Shown here: positions 57,957-64,000 of the stretch, in pieces
Position numbering within the stretch: position 1 is the stretch's first letter
How the letters are laid out: every line of letters starts with the position of its first letter
NCBI GenBank assembly: GCA_964511065.1
Contig: CAZEEG010000003.1
Location: 34,400 to 98,399 of the forward strand
Direction of reading: 5' to 3'
DNA length: 64,000 nt
Source: CALBRZ01 sp964511065
Lineage (GTDB): Bacteria > Planctomycetota > Planctomycetia > Pirellulales > S012-138
Notes under the pieces: generated by a model
The model's input: only the letters and a program-made list of their open reading frames with translations
Databases searched by the model: none
Told to the model about the DNA's origin: nothing
Translations under genes and position numbers: made by a program

Positions 57957-58924
57957 TGGCCCCCCAGGTAATGGTTGTAGATGTTGTCGAACCGGCCGCC
58001 CTCGCCCAATTCGGATTCGGGCACCGGCGCGCCCCGCTGAAAATAGCCGTATGATTTATACTCGTAGAATTCGTAGGGGTTCGTCCCTACCGACTCGCCC
58101 AGCAGCAGGATGCCGTTTTCGCCGTCGGGGCCCGGCGAGAAAATCAGCGGGTACAGCTTGAAGCCAAAGTCATCGACACCCGGCGAACCGTTTGAGGGTA
58201 CAACCAGCGGGGGTTCGCCCACATTCCGCGCCACTCCCAAGGGATCCAAGGGGTCGGGTGAGGTCCTCGGGTTGCGGGGCTGAAGGTCGGATTCAAAGCC
58301 CGGCGCCCAGCGGAGGAAACTGATCGGCTGGCCGTAGCCGTCGAGGAACTCGGGCATCCCGTCGCCGTCGGTATCGCCCACCTCAGACTCGGAGAACTGC
58401 ACCAGGTCGCCTGGATTCAAACCGACGGTCACGATCAGATACAGGCACTCGGCGGACTGGTTCTCGTCATCAATCAGCTCAAGATAGTCGTTCAGACTCA
58501 CATCGGGATCGTTCTGCACGTTGTATAGATCGCGGAAATACTGGATCGCTTCCTTATAAGCGTCCGCGAGCGTACTGGGGTTCGGGTTGAAAATATCGCT
58601 ATAGCGGTCGGGCAGGTCGCCGCGCTGCAGCGCCCACCGTGCCAACAATTGCGTCCGGGCATAGGTGCGGAAATTCTCGTTTTTATCGCGCGGAGCGATA
58701 TTCACGCGCCGCGTGCGGTACGTATCCCAGCGGGCGCGAATGATGGAGTCGAGCTTGGCGATGGTCCGCCGGGTTTGCTCGGCCTTGGCCTTCTCTTGCG
58801 AGGCGTACAGCGCCCCCAGCACCAGCGAAGCCAGGATGGCGATGATCGCCAAGACGATCAGCAGTTCCACCAGCGTGAACGCCCTGGAAGTCCGCCGCGC
58901 CGCAGGCATTTCTGCGCAGGTCAT
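57953..58924 (-). CDS. GspG-like pseudopilin
   Basis: The protein has 323 residues with prepilin site SRA/FTLVELLIVLAIIAILASLV (Ala at -1) followed by the helix ASQEKAKAEQTRRTIAKLDS. Both ends overlap neighbours by ATGA (58921-58924 and 57953-57956), so the three pseudopilins are likely translated together. The C-terminal region (VGDTDGDGMPEFLDGYGQP) has a calcium-loop-like acidic motif, typical of major pseudopilins of the GspG class. The body is about twice the normal length. Confidence 0.85.
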   Translation of the reverse strand: MTCAEMPAARRTSRAFTLVELLIVLAIIAILASLVLGALYASQEKAKAEQTRRTIAKLDSIIRARWDTYRTRRVNIAPRDKNENFRTYARTQLLARWALQRGDLPDRYSDIFNPNPSTLADAYKEAIQYFRDLYNVQNDPDVSLNDYLELIDDENQSAECLYLIVTVGLNPGDLVQFSESEVGDTDGDGMPEFLDGYGQPISFLRWAPGFESDLQPRNPRTSPDPLDPLGVARNVGEPPLVVPSNGSPGVDDFGFKLYPLIFSPGPDGENGILLLGESVGTNPYEFYEYKSYGYFQRGAPVPESELGEGGRFDNIYNHYLGGQ

Positions 58925-59820
58925 GGCAGCGAATCCTCCAGGATGCCGGAAACGAAGTTGGTCTGGTTGTCGAAATCGCCCGGTCCGTAGTTGGTGCCGT
59001 TGGGGTACACCTTTTCGGAGCTAGCGTTCCCGTAGTCGAAATCGTAGCCCGACCAGATAATCTGGCAGGAACGGGGATTCACATACCCGCCAGCAGGCGT
59101 GCGGTACGGCAGAGCGACCCCCGAGGCCGCCACCGTGTTGGGATAATCCGTGGGATCCACGGCCTGTTTAAACGAGCCAGCATACCTGCCATTGGGCAGG
59201 GCCGCGAAATAGACGTACGGAGCGCGGAAGCCCGTGTTCGCCGGGTAGAACTCTGGCCAGCCGTTCTTGTTGGTATCGGCCAGGCGGAGCGATTCAAAGT
59301 CGAACAGCGGCGTCGTTCCCTGCCGGGCAGCCGAAGGCCCTTCGAACGGATCGCGGGGATTCTTGCTGAACCCCTGCATCTCGCCGTTGGTGATGAAGCC
59401 GCCCAGCCAGAACACCAGGGCCTCGGCCGCGGTCATTTGCGATATTTGTTTGCTCCACTTGGTCTGGATGTCGTCCTGCAATGATGACCAGTGGGGGTAC
59501 AAGGAGCGCGGATAGGCCTTGGCCACGTGCGCCCTCACGACCTGGTTGCCATAGTTGTTCCCGTAGGGGGTCGGGCCTAGATCGGTCAGTAAGCTGGGCG
59601 GATATTCGTTGTGATTGGCGGCGTACTGCGTCATGGCCGCGTTCAACTGGCTGATCTCGGCGGTAATCGCCGCGCGCTGGGCCGTCAGCCGGGCTCGTCC
59701 GATCGCCGGCAACAGCAGCGCCATCAGCAGCCCGATGATCACCACGACCATCAACAGCTCCACCAAGGTGAAGCCTCGCCGCGACCGGCGTCGTTCCATG
59801 GAGCCTTGCTTGGCGGGCAT
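58921..59820 (-). CDS. GspG-like pseudopilin
   Basis: The protein has 299 residues. GGAG lies 9 bases before the ATG at 59820. Leader MPAKQGSMERRRSRRG is followed by FTLVELLMVVVIIGLLMALL, a canonical Gly(-1)/Phe(+1)/Glu(+5) prepilin site. The helix RLTAQRAAITAEISQLNAAM and a beta-rich C-terminal part with DTNKNGWPEFYP (calcium-loop-like) follow. Of the three small pseudopilins this has the most canonical signal and is the first in order, so it is the best candidate for the major subunit. Confidence 0.86.
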   Translation of the reverse strand: MPAKQGSMERRRSRRGFTLVELLMVVVIIGLLMALLLPAIGRARLTAQRAAITAEISQLNAAMTQYAANHNEYPPSLLTDLGPTPYGNNYGNQVVRAHVAKAYPRSLYPHWSSLQDDIQTKWSKQISQMTAAEALVFWLGGFITNGEMQGFSKNPRDPFEGPSAARQGTTPLFDFESLRLADTNKNGWPEFYPANTGFRAPYVYFAALPNGRYAGSFKQAVDPTDYPNTVAASGVALPYRTPAGGYVNPRSCQIIWSGYDFDYGNASSEKVYPNGTNYGPGDFDNQTNFVSGILEDSLP

Positions 59821-59924
59821 GGTCGAAATCTCCTTTGGATGATCCCCTGCGAGTGATACGTGGCAGCAACAGCCGCCCGCGGCAAGCGCGGCCCCCGCCG
59901 CGGGCGGCTGGTGGGGTAATCAAG

Positions 59925-59990
59925 TTAGCTCAAGGTTTCAATGATCTTGATGAGCGGCAGGACCAGGGCGATCACGATGAAGCCCACGAT
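59925..59990 (-). CDS. gspF: 3' end of gspF/pilC beyond the 10-N gap
   Basis: 66 bases encode IVGFIVIALVLPLIKIIETL plus one Ser and a TAA stop at 59925. This is the conserved last membrane helix of GspF/PilC proteins. It belongs to the gene at 60001-61156 but is out of frame with it at the present spacing, so the gap length is a placeholder. Confidence 0.82.
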   Translation of the reverse strand: MVGFIVIALVLPLIKIIETLS

Positions 59991-60000
59991 NNNNNNNNNN
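59991..60000. other. 10-N assembly gap within gspF
   Basis: Ten N. From the family pattern between GEETGELDT and VGFIVIAL, about 35 residues (near 105 bases) are missing. For the frame to join, the true gap length must equal 2 modulo 3, so 10 is not the real size. Confidence 0.85.
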
Positions 60001-61156
60001 TCGTATCGAGTTCACCGGTTTCTTCGCCGACATCCACCATGTTCACCACCAGGTCGTCGACGACCCGCTGGTTTTTCTTCATCAGGTACAGTGGGGGGCC
60101 AATTGGCCCCAGGAAGAAGGCCCACCAAAAGACCGTGATCGCGTTGAACTGCGGCTTGGAGTGCTGCCGCATCGGGCCGGCGATGGCTTCGCCTTCGCGG
60201 ATGGCCTCGTAGATCTTGCCGTACATGTTCTCGAAGACGTAGTTATTGCTCGTCTCACGCGTCATGTTGAGCGCTTCGAGAATCGGCACACCGCTGGTGA
60301 CCAGCGTTCCCAGCGTGCGCGTGGTGCGGGCCACAATGTTCTTCTCGATGATCTGCCCGAAGATAGGAATTTTCAGAACGAAGGTGTCCCAACCGGCGCG
60401 GCCCTCCTTGAACTGCCGCGAGATTTTGACCATGAGGAAGATCAAGATGGGAAACGCCGGAACCAGCCACCAGTAATTGCCCACCCAGGTGGAAATGTCG
60501 ATCAGCACCTGAGTAATGAGAGGCAATTCCGTGCCGAAGTCCTCGAAAATCTTCTGAAACGCCGGCACGATCTTCAACATGATGAAGATCAGAATACCCA
60601 CGGCGACCTTAACCACCACGATCGGGTAGACCATGGCGCCTTTGACCTTCCGCTTGAGCGACTGGGCTTTTTCCAGGAAGTCGGCCAGGCGCTGGAGGAT
60701 GACTTCCAGGGCACCGCCCGCTTCACCCGCCTTGATCATGTTGACATACAAGCGGTTGAAGGCGCGGGGCTGCTTGGCCATCGCCTCGGAAAGGGTGAGC
60801 CCCGACTCGATATCTTCGCAGACATCCATCAAGGCATTCTTGAGGGGGCCGGGCTTGGATTGCCCTTCCAGGATGCGGAGACTCCGGAGGATGGGCAGAC
60901 CCGCGTCCTGCAGGATGCTGAGTTGCCGGGTGAAGGTACACAGCACCTTGGTATTGACGCCACCAATGGCCAGCGATTTCTGCTTGCCCTTGCCCTTACC
61001 GCCTGCCCCCTTCTTGGTCTTCTTGACCGTAAGCTTGGTGACGAAGTAGCCCATCTGGCGAATCGTCGCTTGGGCTTCTTCTTCGTTTGGAGCGTCGATG
61101 ACGTCCTTAATCTCCTGCCCCGTGGCGTCCATCGCCTCAAATTGGAAGGTAGGCAT
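60001..61156 (-). CDS. gspF: GspF/PilC inner-membrane platform protein (3' end interrupted by gap)
   Basis: Start ATG 61156 (MPTFQFEAMDATGQEI); the open frame upstream to 61255 is not protein-like. An N-terminal PilC/GspF domain includes FTRQLSILQDAGLPILRSLRIL and VNMIKAGEAGGALEVILQRLADFLE, then a membrane helix (VYPIVVVKVAVGILIFIMLK), a second repeat (TRTLGTLVTSGVPILEALNM) and VNMVDVGEETGELDT just before the N run. This polytopic protein anchors the assembly ATPases and helps to extrude pseudopilins. One oddity is a long stretch with FFLGPIGPPLYLMKKNQRV between the second repeat halves, which looks inserted relative to a minimal GspF. The remaining C-terminus is at 59925-59990. Confidence 0.9.
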
Positions 61157-61341
61157 CTTAGCACCCACTAGCTGAAGGAGACTCTGCTGGATGGAGTTGT
61201 ACGCCGTAGCCGTCTTGGGCCTGGCCGCCTGTCGGCAGCCTCCCCCAACGACCACATCAGGTCATCGCGCTGCGTCCTTACAACGCAGCCAAGTGATTTG
61301 CTTATCAGGTTGTATGTAATCGCCGACACCGTGGCCTGCGG

Positions 61342-63060
61342 CTATCCTTCAACGATCGTCTCCCGGACCACTTCTTCAAGCGAAGTCAGGCCCGCAAAGG
61401 CGGCGGCCATCCCGGCATCGCGCAGGGTGACCATGCCGTTGGCCCGGGCGGCGTCGCGCAGTTCATCGGTCGACGCGTTCCTTACGATCATGTCGCGAAT
61501 TTCATCAGTAATCATCATCAGCTCGAACAAGCCAGTCCGGCCGCGGTAGCCCGAGTTGTTGCACTGCTCGCAACCCATCCCGCGGTAGAACCGCTTGCCT
61601 TCGATATCGGCCCGGGTGAGCTGCAGGTCGGCCAGCAGGTCGGCATTGGGGGTGACTTCTTGGCGGCAGTTGGTGCAAACACGGCGCACCAACCGCTGGG
61701 CCAGGATGGCCTCCACGGTCGCCGTGATCAAGAACGGCGGCACGCCCATGTCGCGCAGCCGCGTGATGGTGCTGGGGGCGTCGTTGGTGTGCAGTGTGCT
61801 GAACACCATGTGGCCCGTGAGCGAAGCCTGTACGGCGATTTCCGCGGTTTCCACATCGCGAATCTCGCCGACCAGGATCTTGTCGGGGTCTTGCCGCAGA
61901 ATGGCCCGGAGACAACTTGCGAACGAGACACCGATCTCCGCATCGATTGGCACCTGCACGATGCCGTCGATGTCGTACTCGATGGGGTCTTCCGTCGTAA
62001 TCAGCTTGTCTTCAACCCGGTTCAGCTCGTTGAGGGCCGAATACAGCGTGGTGGTTTTGCCTGACCCTGTCGGCCCGGTCACCAGCACAATACCGTTGGG
62101 TTTGATAATGGCGTCGCGGAAGGCGGCCAGCGTCTGGGCGTCCATCCCCACCTGGTTCAAGTCGAGCTTGACCACCGAGCGGTCGAGTACCCGGCAGACC
62201 ACGCTCTCACCAAACATGGTGGGCAGCACGCTCACGCGCAAGTCGACGGGGTGGCCGCCCACGGTCAGCTCGATCCGGCCGTCTTGCGGCAGCCGCCGCT
62301 CGGCGATGTCCAGGTTGGCCATCACTTTCAACCGCGTGGTGATGGCGAATGCCAGGTGCCGCGGCGGCGGGACCATCTCAAACAGCACGCCGTCGGCCTT
62401 GATCCGAATCTTGAATTCGTCCTCGAACGGCTCAAAGTGCAAGTCGCTGGCCTTGTCCTTGATGGCCAGCAGCAGCACCATGTTCAACAGCTTGCGAACG
62501 GGGGCGCTATCGACCAGTTCTTCCACGCTGCCGATATCGATCGGTCCTTCACGCTCCAGGGCAGAGGCCGCCGCCGTCAGGGCATCGTCGTCTTTGATGT
62601 CCTCGATGATGGAGCTGAGGTTTTCGACCGTGGAGTAGTACCGATCCAGCGCCTGCTGGATTTCGGTCTCCGTGGTCACCACCGCCCGCACGTCGTATCC
62701 CAGGAAGTTCCGCAGCTCGTCCAGAATCTGCAGCTTCTGCGGATCGCACATGGCGATGGTCAGGGTGTCGTCCTTGAACGCAATGGGGATGATCCGATAG
62801 AGCTGCGCCATCGGCTCGGTGATGTAGTTGAGCACCTCCGGCGGGATGACGGCATCGCTCAGCGCGAACGTCTGCATCCCCATCTGCTCGGCCAGCGCTT
62901 GCGCCACCTGTTCCTCGGTGACCATCCCGAGCGATTCGGCGATCTTGCCCAACAGTTCGTTGGGGCGATTCTCCTGCTGCTCCTCAAGCAGCATCTCCAA
63001 CTGGTCATCGTCGATGAATCCCAGGTCGACCAGAATTTGTCCGATGCGGCGAATAGCCAT
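61342..63060 (-). CDS. gspE: GspE/PilB assembly ATPase
   Basis: The protein has 572 residues. N-terminal MshEN-type domains (RIGQILVDLGFIDDDQLEMLLEEQ) precede the ATPase core: Walker A GPTGSGKTTTLYSALN, the Asp box ITTEDPIEYDIDGIVQ, Walker B ILVGEIRDVETAEIAVQA, the His box FSTLHTND, and the zinc-binding pair CTNC ... CEQC typical of GspE/PilB. It hydrolyses ATP to drive pseudopilus growth. The start ATG has no clear Shine-Dalgarno sequence, but the N-terminus matches the family. It lies between pilT and gspF in the operon. Confidence 0.94.
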   Translation of the reverse strand: MAIRRIGQILVDLGFIDDDQLEMLLEEQQENRPNELLGKIAESLGMVTEEQVAQALAEQMGMQTFALSDAVIPPEVLNYITEPMAQLYRIIPIAFKDDTLTIAMCDPQKLQILDELRNFLGYDVRAVVTTETEIQQALDRYYSTVENLSSIIEDIKDDDALTAAASALEREGPIDIGSVEELVDSAPVRKLLNMVLLLAIKDKASDLHFEPFEDEFKIRIKADGVLFEMVPPPRHLAFAITTRLKVMANLDIAERRLPQDGRIELTVGGHPVDLRVSVLPTMFGESVVCRVLDRSVVKLDLNQVGMDAQTLAAFRDAIIKPNGIVLVTGPTGSGKTTTLYSALNELNRVEDKLITTEDPIEYDIDGIVQVPIDAEIGVSFASCLRAILRQDPDKILVGEIRDVETAEIAVQASLTGHMVFSTLHTNDAPSTITRLRDMGVPPFLITATVEAILAQRLVRRVCTNCRQEVTPNADLLADLQLTRADIEGKRFYRGMGCEQCNNSGYRGRTGLFELMMITDEIRDMIVRNASTDELRDAARANGMVTLRDAGMAAAFAGLTSLEEVVRETIVEG

Positions 63061-63096
63061 AGAGAAGTAAGTTCCTGCGTTCCACCGGGCAGCCAG

Positions 63097-63158
63097 CCGG
63101 GGTGGAGACCTGGCCGCGCTGGCGCGGCTGCCGCCTACAGCCCGAGGCTACACCCCGG
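63097..63158 (-). repeat. Nested inverted repeat between pilT and gspE
   Basis: CCGGGGTG (63097-63104) pairs with CACCCCGG (63151-63158), and inside it GCCGCGC (63113-63119) pairs with GCGCGGC (63122-63128). There is no T tract. It could slow or partly stop transcription between pilT and gspE, or protect an mRNA end. Function is not shown. Confidence 0.5.
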
Positions 63159-63210
63159 ATGGCCTGTTGAAATGGTTGTGTTGTACGTTGCTGCCAATAG
63201 ACTCGTTTTC

Positions 63211-63262
63211 TCTGCGCAGTGTTTTTCTGCGCGGTGTTTCTGTGTTTCTCTGCGCGGTGTTT
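63211..63262. repeat. Three copies of a 14-bp repeat in the pilT-gspE gap
   Basis: TCTGCGCRGTGTTT occurs at 63211-63224, 63226-63239 and 63249-63262, the last ending just before the pilT stop codon. Spacing is uneven (15 and 23 bases). Meaning unknown; possibly slipped duplication. Confidence 0.65.
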
Positions 63263-63263
63263 C

Positions 63264-64000
63264 TCAGTCGTCGTCTTCGTCGGGATCTTCGCCCGAATCC
63301 ATCATCTCCTGGGCCCGCTGGATGCGCTTGATGAGGTCCTCGGGCTTGTTGGACTTGGCAATGGCATCCTCAGCGGAAACCAGCCCTGCCTTCCAGTGGT
63401 TGTAGAGCGAGTCGTCCAGCAGGATCATGCCCTGCTTGGCACCGGTTTGAATCGACGACGGGATACGGAAAATCTTGTTCTCGCGGATCAGGTTGGCGAT
63501 GGCCGGAGTCACCACCAGCATCTCGTGCGCGGCCACGCGGCCGCCGCCAATCTTGGGGATCAACTGCTGGCATAACACGCCGATGATGGAACTGGCCAAC
63601 TGCGTCCGAATCTGATCCTGCTGTTCCTTCGGGAATACGTCGACAATACGGTTGATCGTGCCGTCGGCCGAGTTGGTGTGCAGCGTGCCGAACACCACGT
63701 GACCGGTTTCAGCCGCGGTAATGGCGGCTTCGATCGTTTCCAAGTCGCGCATTTCACCGACGAGGATCACGTCGGGGTCCTGACGCAACGCGCCGCGGAG
63801 AGCCGCGGCGAAGCTCGGCACGTCGACGCCTACCTCGCGCTGGTTGATCGTCGATTTCTTGTGGTAGTGGTAGAACTCGATCGGGTCTTCGATCGTGATG
63901 ATGTGGTGATCGAAGTTTTCGTTCAGATAGTTCACCAGGCCGGCCAGGGTGGTACTTTTGCCGGACCCCGTCGGACCGGTCACCAGGAACAAACCACGAG
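63264..64000 (-). CDS. pilT: PilT-type retraction ATPase, 5' end beyond the window
   Basis: About 245 residues of the C-terminal ATPase part, open to the right edge. Walker A FLVTGPTGSGKSTT, the Asp box ITIEDPIEFYH, Walker B DVILVGEMRDLETIEAA and the His box HVVFGTLHT are all present. The AIANLIRENK segment is typical of PilT rather than GspE. The C-terminus is very acidic (EDPDEDDD). PilT powers pilus retraction, which suggests that this operon builds a dynamic type IV-like pilus and not only a secretion pseudopilus. It is first of the visible operon genes. Confidence 0.93.
   Translation of the reverse strand, partial: RGLFLVTGPTGSGKSTTLAGLVNYLNENFDHHIITIEDPIEFYHYHKKSTINQREVGVDVPSFAAALRGALRQDPDVILVGEMRDLETIEAAITAAETGHVVFGTLHTNSADGTINRIVDVFPKEQQDQIRTQLASSIIGVLCQQLIPKIGGGRVAAHEMLVVTPAIANLIRENKIFRIPSSIQTGAKQGMILLDDSLYNHWKAGLVSAEDAIAKSNKPEDLIKRIQRAQEMMDSGEDPDEDDD

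Overview
The window looks like a high-GC planctomycete chromosome (Pirellulales/Thermogutta-like is my guess; no 16S or marker gene proves it). The reasons are a polA-coaE-rho run (from memory, an order common in this phylum), PDZ proteins with long low-complexity tails, a fusion of a PqqD-like domain, an M50 protease and HlyD modules, a formylglycine-type sulfatase, and a pseudopilin operon ending in a giant GspK-like protein. Two runs of N show that it is a draft assembly, probably a metagenome bin.

Layout. 1-219: N-terminus of a secreted protein. 0.7-4.1 kb: two paralogous secreted PDZ/coiled-coil proteins. 4.6-6.7 kb: an M50 membrane protease and a polysaccharide deacetylase. 6.7-12.2 kb (minus strand): a GAF-HlyD membrane protein, a periplasmic adaptor and the PqqD-M50-HlyD fusion, probably one export or membrane-protein unit. 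12.6-19.5 kb (plus strand): polA, coaE, rho (with an intrinsic terminator) and a two-CBS protein. 19.5-26.5 kb: NAD-dependent epimerase, hflX, pgl, sulfatase and a D-threonine aldolase-like enzyme.

26.6-45.6 kb is the accessory region and the most interesting part. Two giant single-pass membrane proteins (about 1681 and 1967 aa) each carry a caspase-like (C14) fold. The first has lost the catalytic His but keeps the Cys position. The second keeps the His but has lost the Cys, and it also has a VWA domain. Two tiny overlapping plus-strand ORFs lie between them. Next, on the plus strand, comes an injection-spike set: VgrG, PAAR, two paralogous proteins of unknown function that overlap by TGATG, a coiled-coil protein, and a C39/papain-like protein fused to a zinc ribbon. 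No sheath, tube, baseplate or ClpV gene is in the window. A working idea is a spike/effector island served by membrane-anchored pseudo-caspases.

45.7-50.2 kb: UxaA-type sugar-acid dehydratase and a SWIM/SNF2 helicase. 50.4-64.0 kb (minus strand, transcribed right to left): pilT (cut by the window edge), a GspE/PilB ATPase, a GspF/PilC platform protein, three GFTLVEL-type pseudopilins with ATGA overlaps, a PilV/GspI-like pseudopilin and a giant GspK-like protein. This is a type II secretion/type IV pilus assembly operon. Two of its genes are interrupted by assembly gaps that look artificial, not by mutation. I saw no tRNA, rRNA, CRISPR array, transposase or phage integrase.
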